A stretch of DNA of 64,000 bases, from contig JBBDXS010000019.1 of assembly GCA_040902195.1 (NCBI GenBank), positions 496,001 to 560,000 on the forward strand. The letters run 5' to 3'. Positions 7,595-15,324 of the stretch are shown piece after piece. A program made the translations under genes and the position numbers. The stretch comes from JBBDXS01 sp040902195. GTDB lineage: Bacteria; Chloroflexota; Dehalococcoidia; DSTF01; RBG-16-68-14. Positions within the stretch are counted from its first letter, which is position 1. Each line of letters opens with the position of its first letter. A model generated the notes under the pieces. It saw only the letters and a list, made by a program, of their open reading frames with translations. It was not told the origin of the DNA and did not search any database.

Positions 7595-8338
7595 ATGAAG
7601 CGGCTGGAAGGACAGGTGGCAATCGTAACGGGAGCGTCGCGCGGGATCGGCCACGCGGTGGCGAAGGAGCTGGCGGACTGGGGCGCGGCAGTCGTCGTCA
7701 ACTACTTCCAGAGCCAGGAGCCGGCGGACCAGCTGGTGGGAGAGATCGTCAGCAACGGCGGGAAGGCGATCGCCGTCCGCGCAGGCGTCGGGCACCCGGA
7801 CGACGTACAGGCGATGGTGGAGAAGACAATCGCTGCGTTCGGCCAGGTCGACATCCTCGTCAACAACGCGGGCGTGAATCGCGACCGGACGCTGCGCAGG
7901 ATGGCGGTAGAGGAGTGGCAGGAGGTCATAAACACCGACCTGAACAGCGCCTTCTACTGCACACAGGCCGTCCTCCCTCACATGATCGAGCGCAACTACG
8001 GGCGGATCATCAACATGTCGAGCATCATTGGACAGATGGGTAACGTAGGACAGTCCAACTACGCTGCCGCAAAGGCGGGACTGATCGCCTTCACGAAGTC
8101 GGCGGCGCAGGAGCTGGCGCGCTTCAACATCACCGTGAACGCCATGTGCCCCGGCTTCGTCGAGACGGATATGGTGATCGCACTCTCGGACGAAGTGAAG
8201 GAAGCATTGATTAGCAAGATCCCGCTGGGCCGTTTTGGCAAGCCCGAGGAAGTCGCCACGTTCATCCGCTACCTTTGCACCGAGGGCGACTGGATCACCG
8301 GCCAGCAGTTCAACCCCAACGGCGGCATGTACATGTAG
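7595..8338 (+). CDS. Short-chain dehydrogenase, 3-oxoacyl-ACP or acetoacetyl-CoA reductase type
   Basis: A 247-residue classical SDR. The NADP-binding motif TGASRGIG (12-19), the NNAG motif (about 90-93) and the catalytic Ser-Tyr-Lys set (Ser in INMSS, YAAAK) are intact. The family reduces 3-oxoacyl thioesters to 3-hydroxyacyl thioesters. The C-terminus GQQFNPNGGMYM resembles PhaB acetoacetyl-CoA reductases more than FabG, which would fit a C4 route feeding crotonyl-CoA and the nearby ccr. FabG-like activity cannot be excluded. The next gene follows after 38 bp on the same strand and is probably co-transcribed. Confidence 0.88.
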   Translation: MKRLEGQVAIVTGASRGIGHAVAKELADWGAAVVVNYFQSQEPADQLVGEIVSNGGKAIAVRAGVGHPDDVQAMVEKTIAAFGQVDILVNNAGVNRDRTLRRMAVEEWQEVINTDLNSAFYCTQAVLPHMIERNYGRIINMSSIIGQMGNVGQSNYAAAKAGLIAFTKSAAQELARFNITVNAMCPGFVETDMVIALSDEVKEALISKIPLGRFGKPEEVATFIRYLCTEGDWITGQQFNPNGGMYM

Positions 8339-8376
8339 CCAGCTCGACTGGTGGACGCGAGGCAGGAGAACGAACG

Positions 8377-9492
8377 ATGACATCGACACAGGCGCGGCCG
8401 TACCCAACCAATCCGGAGGAGATCACGTCCGAGTGGCTGACCGACGCGCTCCGCACGAGCGGCGCGATCAAGGACGCCACCGTCACGTTGTTCGACGCCA
8501 AGGTGATCGGTGAAGGCGCGGGCTTCATGGGTCAACTGGCGAAGGTGTCGCTTACCTACGACAAGCCGGAGGAAGGCGCGCCGAAGTCGGTCATCGGAAA
8601 GTTCGCGGCCGCGGCGAATGAGAACCGCGAAGTCGCAATGTTCTTCCGCTTTTACGAACGCGAGGTCAACTTCTACGAGCAGATCGCCGAGCGAGTCGAG
8701 CTGCGCACGCCGCGCTGCTACTTCAGCGCGTTCGAGCCTTCCAACGGCGATTACCTGCTGCTGCTTGAGGACCTCGCACCTGCGCAAGTCGGCGACCAGG
8801 TCGCCGGCTGTCCCGCCGAGCACGTGCAACTCGCGATCAGCGAGCTTGCGAAGTTCCAAGCGAGGTGGTGGAACTCACCCGAGCTGGACAAACTCGACTG
8901 GATGCCAGGCCTCGACGCGGAGTGGTTCATCCAGGCCGTCGAGGACGGCTACGCCCAGGCCTGGGAGCCTTTCGTGGAGTTCACCAAGTCCTACCTCACG
9001 CCCGAGCTGGCGGACATCGGCAAGCGTTATGGGAAAAGCATCCGGAATGTCATGCAAACGTTGGGCAAGGACCTGCCGACAACCATCGTGCACGGCGACT
9101 TCCGCCTCGACAACTTGTTCTTCGCTTCGCCGCAGGGCGGCCCTCCGTTGTGCGTCATCGACTGGCAGATCTCCAGCAAGGGCGGTGGCATTTTCGATGT
9201 CGCCTACCTCGTCGCCGGCACGCTGCCGGAGGCCGAACGGAAAGCCAGAGAGCGCGACCTGGTGAAGCTCTACCACGACTCCCTGGTCGCACACGGCGTG
9301 AAGGACTACAGCTTTGAGCAGTGCTGGCAGGACTATCGCCTCTCGACGCTCCTCCTGCTCGGCTACTCGGTCATCGCGCTCGGCTCGCTCGATCACGCGA
9401 ACGAGCGCGGCGTCGAGCTCTTCACGACCATCTCCAAGCGCACCTTCGCGGCGATCACCGACCTCAAGTCGGCTGAGCTGCTACCTGAGTAG
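8377..9492 (+). CDS. Phosphotransferase of the APH / choline kinase-like fold
   Basis: A 371-residue protein with an eukaryotic-kinase-like fold. The catalytic loop HGDFRLDN (about 237-244) and the metal-binding DWQ segment (VIDWQISS) are present. Similar proteins next to acyl-CoA dehydrogenases and SDR genes are annotated as ecdysteroid-kinase-like or APH-family enzymes acting on hydroxylated small molecules. The ATG at 8377 has AGGAG upstream (GGCAGGAGAACGAACG), which supports it over an in-frame upstream ATG inside the SDR gene. The position behind an SDR suggests phosphorylation of an alcohol product, but the substrate is unknown. Confidence 0.78.
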   Translation: MTSTQARPYPTNPEEITSEWLTDALRTSGAIKDATVTLFDAKVIGEGAGFMGQLAKVSLTYDKPEEGAPKSVIGKFAAAANENREVAMFFRFYEREVNFYEQIAERVELRTPRCYFSAFEPSNGDYLLLLEDLAPAQVGDQVAGCPAEHVQLAISELAKFQARWWNSPELDKLDWMPGLDAEWFIQAVEDGYAQAWEPFVEFTKSYLTPELADIGKRYGKSIRNVMQTLGKDLPTTIVHGDFRLDNLFFASPQGGPPLCVIDWQISSKGGGIFDVAYLVAGTLPEAERKARERDLVKLYHDSLVAHGVKDYSFEQCWQDYRLSTLLLLGYSVIALGSLDHANERGVELFTTISKRTFAAITDLKSAELLPE

Positions 9493-9531
9493 CGCCGGAA
9501 GCTCCACCTATCCCGCCGCTTAGCCGTGGGA

Positions 9532-9540
9532 TAAGATACT
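9532..9540 (+). promoter_or_regulatory. -10 region for the hydrolase-cyclase gene
   Basis: The overlapping hexamers TAAGAT and GATACT end 7-10 nt before the ATG at 9548, again implying a very short or absent leader. No Shine-Dalgarno sequence is seen. Confidence 0.4.
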
Positions 9541-9547
9541 AGGCGTC

Positions 9548-10879
9548 ATGGAACCTTCCGTCCAATATGCCCAGACAGCCGACGGCGTGAGCATCGCCTT
9601 TTGGACATACGGCAGCGGCCCGCCCATTCTCCAGCTACCATCCGCCAACATCAGCCCGACGCGACGCGCTTGGCGCACCGACGAAGGACGGGCCTGGTAC
9701 GAGGGTCTTGCCAACGGACGGACGCTCGTCCGCTACGACAACCGTGGCTTCGGCGATTCTGAGCACGGCATCACAGCGTTCCCAGATGACTACCAGCTCC
9801 TCGATATCGAAACCGTGGTCGACCGGCTAGGGCTGGAGCAGTTCGCGCTCTTCGGCTACATCTTCACGGGCCCGGTGGCGATCGCCTACGCCGCCCGCCA
9901 TCCCGAACGCGTCTCGCATCTCATTCTCTGGTGCACATCCGCTCGCGAAGCCGATCTGACAAGCGTCTCCGCGGAAGCACTCGAAGCCCTACGCCGGACG
10001 GACTTTGATCTCTACGTCGAGACGATGGCACTGGTGACGTTTGGTTGGTCTCAGGCTGACCAGGCACGCACATACGCCCAGGCGCTGAAGGAAAGCCTGT
10101 CCCCGGAAGCGCTGGAGGCGCTTGGCCAGCAACCCCTGCTCGATAGCACTGCCCTGCTCTCCCAGGTCCGCGCGCCCACACTAGTGCTGCACCGGCGTGG
10201 CGTCCAGGCACCAACCGCAGATGCTGCTCGGAAGGTCGCCGCACACATCCCGAACTCTCGCTACGTGACGCTGGACGGCGACAGCGCGATACCCTACGTA
10301 GGTGATGTCGGGGCTGTTCTTCGTGCTGTCGACGATTTCCTTGGCAAGCCTGATGCCGAACCCGCCGCAACGGCTGCGCCCAGCGGCATGGTGACGATCC
10401 TCTTCACGGACATCGAAGACTCCACGAATCTCACGCAACGCCTCGGCGACGCGAAGGCCCAGGAGCTGGTGCGCACGCATAACAACATCGTACGGGATGC
10501 ACTCCGGGCGCACGCGGGCAGCGAGATCAAGCACACCGGTGATGGCATCATGTCATCGTTTAGCACCGCTTCTGCCGCGCTGGACTGCGCAATCGCCATT
10601 CAGCGCGCTGTCAGCGCGAGCGACGAGCCCGCGCTCGCCGTCCACATCGGCATCAACGCCGGAGAGCCCGTTGCCGAAGAAGACGATCTGTTCGGCACGT
10701 CCGTCCAGCTCGCGCGCCGCATCTGCGACCACGCCGAAGGTGCAGAGATCCTCGCGTCGAACGTCGTGCGAGAGATCGCCGCCGGCAAAGGGTTCCTGTT
10801 CTCGGACCGCGGCGCGACGGCGCTGCGCGGCTTCGAGGACCCGGTACAGGTCTGGGAAGTCCGCTGGCGGGAGGAGTAA
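9548..10879 (+). CDS. Degenerate alpha/beta-hydrolase fused to a class III nucleotide cyclase
   Basis: Residues 1-265 align with alpha/beta-hydrolases (YDNRGFGDSE, AYAARHPERVSHLIL), and residues 280-440 are a class III adenylate/guanylate cyclase domain. In the cyclase, metal Asp residues (FTDIEDS, Asp288; HTGDGIM, Asp332) and the ATP-type Lys328 are present; the transition-state pair is altered (VQLARRI, Gln for Asn, Arg kept). In the hydrolase, the nucleophile elbow reads GYIFTG with Ile105 where Ser is expected, the acid position looks replaced (HRRGVQAP), and the His position reads DSAIPY. The N-terminal half therefore looks like a pseudoenzyme, perhaps a ligand sensor that controls cNMP synthesis. 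The gene stands alone, convergent with the thioesterase. Confidence 0.85.
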   Translation: MEPSVQYAQTADGVSIAFWTYGSGPPILQLPSANISPTRRAWRTDEGRAWYEGLANGRTLVRYDNRGFGDSEHGITAFPDDYQLLDIETVVDRLGLEQFALFGYIFTGPVAIAYAARHPERVSHLILWCTSAREADLTSVSAEALEALRRTDFDLYVETMALVTFGWSQADQARTYAQALKESLSPEALEALGQQPLLDSTALLSQVRAPTLVLHRRGVQAPTADAARKVAAHIPNSRYVTLDGDSAIPYVGDVGAVLRAVDDFLGKPDAEPAATAAPSGMVTILFTDIEDSTNLTQRLGDAKAQELVRTHNNIVRDALRAHAGSEIKHTGDGIMSSFSTASAALDCAIAIQRAVSASDEPALAVHIGINAGEPVAEEDDLFGTSVQLARRICDHAEGAEILASNVVREIAAGKGFLFSDRGATALRGFEDPVQVWEVRWREE

Positions 10880-10883
10880 CGCT

Positions 10884-11333
10884 CTACTGCGCGCGCGCCG
10901 CCTCGTACTGCAAACGCAGCTCCTCGGCCACACGGCCCGTTACGCGCACGAACAGACCGTCCGCCTCGGCAAGCAACGTATTGCTGGCGTCGCGCAACTC
11001 CGATCTCAGCTCCAGGTAGCGGCCTCGGTCGCGCGTGATCCAGCCCGTGGCCGTGATCGGCTCGCCCAAGGGCACGGCCGCGCGAAAGCGCGCCGTCATG
11101 CGTGCGGTCATCGACCAGGCTCCGACAGAGTAGACCGCCCAGCTCATCGCTTCGTCCAGCATCGTGGCGACGACGCCGCCGTGCGCGCGCCCGGGGTAGC
11201 CCTGAAACTGGCTCTGGATAGTGAACTCAGCAATCGCGCGCCCCTCCTCGAGACGGAAGTGCATGCCCAGTCCGTGCGGGTTGGCGTCGCCGCATCCGAA
11301 GCAGAGGCTTGACGGGCTCGCGCGATCAGCCAC
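10884..11333 (-). CDS. PaaI-type hot-dog thioesterase
   Basis: A 149-residue acyl-CoA thioesterase-like protein. The N-terminal CFGCGDANPHGLGMHF and the HGGVVATMLDEAMSWA helix are typical of PaaI/DUF4442-like hot-dog enzymes; Asp/Glu in LDEA is the likely catalytic acid. It would hydrolyse an acyl-CoA made or consumed by the hydratase pair upstream. I chose the GTG at 11333, which overlaps the previous stop (GTGGCTGA) and so implies translational coupling. A longer reading to 11456 would run through most of the upstream gene and is not credible. Last gene of the HxlR-led operon. Confidence 0.8.
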   Translation of the reverse strand: MADRASPSSLCFGCGDANPHGLGMHFRLEEGRAIAEFTIQSQFQGYPGRAHGGVVATMLDEAMSWAVYSVGAWSMTARMTARFRAAVPLGEPITATGWITRDRGRYLELRSELRDASNTLLAEADGLFVRVTGRVAEELRLQYEAARAQ

Positions 11334-11715
11334 GCGCCGGCACCTCGGCCGTGCCGCTGACAACGGCCTCGCCGGCCTGATTGCGACACTCGACGGCATA
11401 GACGTGCGTATCGTCGTCGCTGCCGCGCTCCGGCCGCGCGCTGACCGTAATGACATCGCCCGGCCGCACGACGGTGCGAAAGCGAACGCGCAGCTTACCC
11501 CTCGCGAGCCAGCGCTCTCCGAAGGCTGCCGCCATCATCTCGCCGAGGAACGCCAGCGTGAGCATGCCGTGCGCGACGGTACCGCCGACAGGCGACGCCT
11601 TCGCGAAGGCCTCATCGATGTGGATCGGGTTGTGGTCGCCGGACGCATCGGCGTACCGATTGATCTGGTCTTGCGAGACCATCTTGGTAAGCGGCACAAC
11701 CTCCGGCGGGATCAT
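11326..11715 (-). CDS. MaoC-like hydratase, catalytic half (HadB-like)
   Basis: A 129-residue hot-dog protein with the intact hydratase-2 motif SGDHNPIHIDEAFA (catalytic Asp and His at about 25-31) and the following VAHGMLTLAF. Its size and its coupling with a second hot-dog protein upstream match the HadAB/HadBC type of heterodimeric (R)-3-hydroxyacyl dehydratase, in which this is the catalytic partner. The start ATG overlaps the upstream stop (ATGA) and the stop overlaps the downstream GTG. The natural substrate (acyl-CoA or acyl-ACP) is not decided by the sequence. Confidence 0.82.
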   Translation of the reverse strand: MIPPEVVPLTKMVSQDQINRYADASGDHNPIHIDEAFAKASPVGGTVAHGMLTLAFLGEMMAAAFGERWLARGKLRVRFRTVVRPGDVITVSARPERGSDDDTHVYAVECRNQAGEAVVSGTAEVPARG

Positions 11716-12125
11716 GGTGGCGGCACCATCACAGTCGAGCGACCGGTGAGCGCCGCGCTGGACGAGCCTTCGGGCGTCACGTCGAACTCGATGATCGAGA
11801 TGATCATGCCGGCGCGCTGAGAACGCTGAGCGATGCGCCCAGAGAGTGTGAGCGGCGTATCGAGCGGAACGCCGGCGTGGACGTCTACCTCCTGGCCGAT
11901 GTGCAGCGTCGCCGCCGGCAGCTCGATCACCTCAAGCAGCGACCCGAGCGCCAACGCGGCGACCGCGAGCGGTGGCGCGAGGCCTCGTTCGAGGTAGACG
12001 CCGTTTGCGTCCTCGACGGCGTCGAGGTAACGCGAGACGCCGTCACGCGTGAGCGAGAACGTCGTAGTGGAAAACTCGTGGCCTTTGGGAAGTTCGGTGA
12101 GGAGCGCGCGAGCGGGGGCGGCCAT
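11712..12125 (-). CDS. MaoC N-terminal-like subunit (HadA-like)
   Basis: A 137-residue protein resembling the N-terminal, non-catalytic hot-dog of double MaoC dehydratases (FAS1_DH / MaoC_dehydrat_N): GHEFSTTTFSLTRDGVSRYLDAVED, then LAPPLAVAALALGSLLE, then a beta-rich half. It lacks the Asp-x5-His hydratase motif and probably completes the active site or acyl channel of its partner. The ATG at 12125 lies 4 bp after the HxlR stop; a reading from 12191 would overlap the regulator and is rejected. Four genes from 12477 to 10884 form one tightly coupled operon. Confidence 0.75.
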   Translation of the reverse strand: MAAPARALLTELPKGHEFSTTTFSLTRDGVSRYLDAVEDANGVYLERGLAPPLAVAALALGSLLEVIELPAATLHIGQEVDVHAGVPLDTPLTLSGRIAQRSQRAGMIISIIEFDVTPEGSSSAALTGRSTVMVPPP

Positions 12126-12129
12126 GCGG

Positions 12130-12477
12130 CTAGAGGTTGTAGTGCTCCATATAACGGTGGCCCCAGTCCTCGAGCGGCTTGAGCGAATCACCGAGCTCGC
12201 GTCCCTTGCCGGTAAGCTCGTACTCGACCCAGGGCGGCATCGTCTCGACGATGCGGCGCTTTACAATGTCCAGGTCCTCGAGGTTGCGCAGACGGTCGCG
12301 GAGCGTGCGCGAGTTACAACCGCCGACGATACTTGCGAGCTCGTTGAAGCGCCGCTTGCCGCTCATCAACTCGTAGATGATGTGTGGCACCCACTTCTGG
12401 CCGACCAAGGCGAGCGTAGCCCGGACGGGGCAGTACTCCTCGTCAACGGTATAAAGCAGCTTTTGATCGAGCGCCAT
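12130..12477 (-). CDS. HxlR-family transcriptional regulator
   Basis: A 115-residue winged-helix protein of the HxlR type: CPVRATLALVGQKWVPHIIYEL (about 16-37), RFNELASIVGGCNSRTLRDRL (recognition region) and a LTGKGREL wing. Members are usually local activators or repressors that respond to small reactive molecules. It is the first gene of the hot-dog operon and probably controls it and perhaps the divergent phosphatase gene. A 10-bp palindrome, GAGTATACTC at 12551, lies in the shared intergenic region and is a candidate operator; HxlR-type sites often contain GTAT/ATAC half-sites. Confidence 0.85.
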   Translation of the reverse strand: MALDQKLLYTVDEEYCPVRATLALVGQKWVPHIIYELMSGKRRFNELASIVGGCNSRTLRDRLRNLEDLDIVKRRIVETMPPWVEYELTGKGRELGDSLKPLEDWGHRYMEHYNL

Positions 12478-12550
12478 AACGCGAGCTTAGCATACTCCAG
12501 CCCGATGGGGCTGACAAGCGCGCCCAATCTGAACAGCGTTCAGCGGCGCT

Positions 12551-12560
12551 GAGTATACTC
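12551..12560. promoter_or_regulatory. GAGTATACTC palindrome; overlaps a -10 box
   Basis: A perfect 10-bp palindrome lies 4 bp before the GTG at 12565. Its core TATACT (12554-12559) is also a good -10 box for a leaderless transcript of that gene. A related CATACTC sits at about 12490. It may be where the HxlR protein acts. Confidence 0.45.
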
Positions 12561-12564
12561 AAGC

Positions 12565-13200
12565 GTGCGCCTACTCCTGATCCGCCACGCCCAGTCGTCC
12601 GCGAACGCTGAGGGACGCATGCAGGGCAGGCTCGACGTCTCGCTGAGCGAGCAGGGCCGCTCGCAGAGCGCATGCCTGGCGGAGCGGCTGGACTCGATGC
12701 GACCCGTCGCGCTGTACACGAGCCCCCTGCTGCGCGCGCGAGAGACGGCCGAGATCGTCAGCGCGCAGGTCGGCCTGCCTCTTATCGATAGGCCGGGGCT
12801 GATGGAGCGCGACGTCGGCGTGCTGGCCGGGCTGACTCGAGGCGAGATCATGGCGCAATTCCCCGAGTTTGCCGCGGCGCGAAGGGAGGGGCGTCGCGTC
12901 ACGATCGAGGGATTCGAGGAGCACGAGCCGTTTTCGCAGCGCGTGCGTGAGACGTTCGACGAGATCCTGCAGGCACACGGCGGCGGCTGCGTGGCCGTCG
13001 TGACGCACGGCGGCGTCGTGGGCGCGTTCCTGCGGTGGGCGCTGGAGATCCCGCCGGAGCGCTCGGGCCTGTGGTCTATCGATAACGTCTCGGTGACCAC
13101 GATCGAGGTTGCCGGCGACGCGCGACCACCGTCGCGCCCGCGCTTCCAGCTCGTCGGGCTAAACGACACCTGCCATCTTGAGGAGCCGCGCGGAAAGTGA
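12565..13200 (+). CDS. Histidine phosphatase (phosphoglycerate mutase-like)
   Basis: A 211-residue branch-1 histidine phosphatase. The phosphohistidine motif LLIRHAQSSAN (His8 with Arg7) and the distal VVTHGGVV His are intact, as is the GRMQGRLDVSLSEQG region. Members are cofactor-independent broad phosphatases or specific ones (for example alpha-ribazole phosphatase or sugar phosphatases); no residue here decides between them. It starts with GTG five bases after a TATACT box, so it is probably leaderless. Its TGA overlaps the ATG of the HAD gene, which indicates coupling. Confidence 0.83.
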   Translation: MRLLLIRHAQSSANAEGRMQGRLDVSLSEQGRSQSACLAERLDSMRPVALYTSPLLRARETAEIVSAQVGLPLIDRPGLMERDVGVLAGLTRGEIMAQFPEFAAARREGRRVTIEGFEEHEPFSQRVRETFDEILQAHGGGCVAVVTHGGVVGAFLRWALEIPPERSGLWSIDNVSVTTIEVAGDARPPSRPRFQLVGLNDTCHLEEPRGK

Positions 13201-13931
13201 TGAGACCGGTCCGCGCCATTTTCCTTGACGATGGTGGAGTGCTCAGCGACAACACCATCCGCGCCGCCGAGTGGGAACGGCTGATCGCTGAGTACCTATC
13301 GCCTCGCTTGGGCGGCGAGCCTTCGCGCTGGGAAGACGCGAACCGCGTCGTCTTCGAAGCCCAGCTGCGACGTTGGGAGACCTGGATGGCGGAGCAACCG
13401 CTGCCGAGCTTCTCGGAGTTCTTCACGTCGCGAGAGGAAAACGTACGCTGGCTGAGCGGCATGTGCGAGCGCGTCGGCATCGCGATACCTACGGATGATG
13501 AATGCCACGCGCTCGCGGTCGAAACGAAGAACTACGTCATGCCGCGCGTCCGGTGCGCGTTCGACGGCGCAGCCGAGACGGTCGAGACGCTGGCCGCGTC
13601 GGGCTATCGGCTGTTCACCGCCTCCAGCGGGACGCATCGCGAGCTCGATGCGTATTTGACGGGTATGGGCGTCCGCGAGCGCTTCGGCGAGCGGCTCTAC
13701 GGCCCCGACATTGTGCAACGGCACAAGCACTCCGTCGATTACTACCGAAAAGTCTTCGAGGACAGCGGTATCGACCCGGCCGAGGCCCTGGTCGTAGACG
13801 ACAGCGCTGGTCAGGTCGAGCTGGCGAGAGCTGCCGGCGCGCGAGCAGTGCTCGTCTCGCAAGATGCGCGCGCCGTCGATTCGATCGCCGCGCTGCGAGA
13901 GCTGCCGCAGCTCCTCGATGCGATGCGCTAG
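13200..13931 (+). CDS. HAD-like hydrolase with altered motif I
   Basis: A 243-residue HAD-superfamily protein with a helical cap at about 15-110. Motif I reads FLDDGGVLSDN: the nucleophilic Asp is there, but the second Asp of DxD is Gly12. Motif II is TASSGT, motif III has a Lys in QRHKHS, and motif IV is VVDDS. Loss of the acid/base Asp is seen in HAD members that are not phosphatases or are slow ones, so phosphatase activity is doubtful. The ATG overlaps the previous stop (TGATG). It converges with the CoA transferase gene with a 4-bp overlap of the 3' ends. Confidence 0.78.
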   Translation: MRPVRAIFLDDGGVLSDNTIRAAEWERLIAEYLSPRLGGEPSRWEDANRVVFEAQLRRWETWMAEQPLPSFSEFFTSREENVRWLSGMCERVGIAIPTDDECHALAVETKNYVMPRVRCAFDGAAETVETLAASGYRLFTASSGTHRELDAYLTGMGVRERFGERLYGPDIVQRHKHSVDYYRKVFEDSGIDPAEALVVDDSAGQVELARAAGARAVLVSQDARAVDSIAALRELPQLLDAMR

Positions 13932-15229
13932 CTGCCTTCCCCGAGGAGACGCTCTCGCGTATAGAGGACGCCCGCGTCGAGCAGTTGCGCGATAGCGTCG
14001 TCGTCGTAGCCGAGGGAGCGCAGCACGTCCGGCCCGTCCGCGCCGAGTGACGGCGGCGGCCGTTCCGAGCCGGTGTCACTCTCGCTCATATCGATCGGAC
14101 AGGCAGGCAAACGCACCGTGCCGAGCACATCGTGCTCGAGCGCGAGCATGAGGCCGTTCGCCTCGACGTGCGGGTTGGCGTACATCTCCTCGGGAAAGTT
14201 CACGGGGGCGCATGGCACGTCCGCGGCATCGAGAGCGTCGATCCACTCCTCCGTTCGTTTTTCGCGAAAGCCGCCCTCGAACTCCTCCGCGATGCGCTTG
14301 TGCGTCTTGCGCACCTCCTCCGAGAACCAGTCGTAGCTCATGCCTTCGACGGTGGCGTCGTCGATGCCGATCGCGTCGCGCAGACGGCGTCGCTGGGGAT
14401 TGTTGAGGCAGGCGACGGCGATGAGCCCGTCCTTCGTCTCGTACACGCGGTAGTAGCTATTGCCGGCGCGGCCGGGGATGTACTGCGAGCGCAGCTTCGT
14501 CGCTTCTTCGTGGCCGGCGTCGGACTCGCGCAGCTTGGTTAGCTCCTGGAGGAAGCCTTCGCGAACGGGGGCGTCGAGCTCATCGACGGACAGGAGCGGC
14601 CGGTACTGCGCGGCGAGCCCCGAGGCGAAGAGCGAGGTCTCGATGCGCTGGCCCCTGCCCGACTGCGTGCGCGCGAACAGCGCGTTGACGATGGCGTACG
14701 CCATGAACATGCCCGTCGTGAGATCGGCGACAGCGAGGGCGTGGATCTGCTGCGGGACGCCGCGGATGAGCTTGTTTTCGTAGAGGATCATGCCCGTCGC
14801 CGCCTGCGACAGGATGTCGTAGCCCGCCCTGCCCTGGTACGGGCCGGACGGGCCGAATGCGCTGTTCTCGCAATAGACGAGGCGTTCGTTGTCGCGCGAG
14901 AGCGTCTCGTAGTCTAGACCGAGCCGCTTCGCGACGCCGGGCCGGTAGTTCGTCACGACGACGTCGGCGTCCGCGATGAGCTTGTGCGCGATCTCGCGCG
15001 CCTCTGGCTTGTCGAGATCGAGGGCGACGCTGCGCTTGCCGCGGTTCACACCGAGGTAGCCGCGTCCCTCGTACGGCGCGATGGGAGCGGTGTGACGCCA
15101 GGCATCGCCGTGGGGGCGCTCGATCTTGATGACATCGGCGCCCATATCCGCGAGCATCATCGTGCCGTACGGCCCAGCGATGTACTCCGTGAAGTCGATG
15201 ACGCGGATTCCCGAGAGGGCGCCTAGCAT
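13928..15229 (-). CDS. CaiB/BaiF family III CoA transferase
   Basis: A 433-residue class III CoA transferase. Seen: LSGIRVIDFTEYIAGPYGTMMLADMGADVIKIE at the N-terminus, VTNYRPGVAKRLGLDYE, and the catalytic Asp in AGYDILSQA, equivalent to the Asp that forms the acyl anhydride in formyl-CoA transferase. C-terminal YANPHVEANG is also typical. The enzyme moves CoA between two carboxylic acids; acceptor and donor are not evident. It is divergent from the amidase gene, which may supply a free acid for CoA activation, although that is inference. Confidence 0.9.
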   Translation of the reverse strand: MLGALSGIRVIDFTEYIAGPYGTMMLADMGADVIKIERPHGDAWRHTAPIAPYEGRGYLGVNRGKRSVALDLDKPEAREIAHKLIADADVVVTNYRPGVAKRLGLDYETLSRDNERLVYCENSAFGPSGPYQGRAGYDILSQAATGMILYENKLIRGVPQQIHALAVADLTTGMFMAYAIVNALFARTQSGRGQRIETSLFASGLAAQYRPLLSVDELDAPVREGFLQELTKLRESDAGHEEATKLRSQYIPGRAGNSYYRVYETKDGLIAVACLNNPQRRRLRDAIGIDDATVEGMSYDWFSEEVRKTHKRIAEEFEGGFREKRTEEWIDALDAADVPCAPVNFPEEMYANPHVEANGLMLALEHDVLGTVRLPACPIDMSESDTGSERPPPSLGADGPDVLRSLGYDDDAIAQLLDAGVLYTRERLLGEGS

Positions 15230-15324
15230 GGCGAGCGATTCTACCCCACCCTTCGGAGCGCTGTCGAGTGGGGCGGCGGAACCGTATACTAGTCGCGTCC
15301 CGACACGAGAACAGGAGGCGTCCC

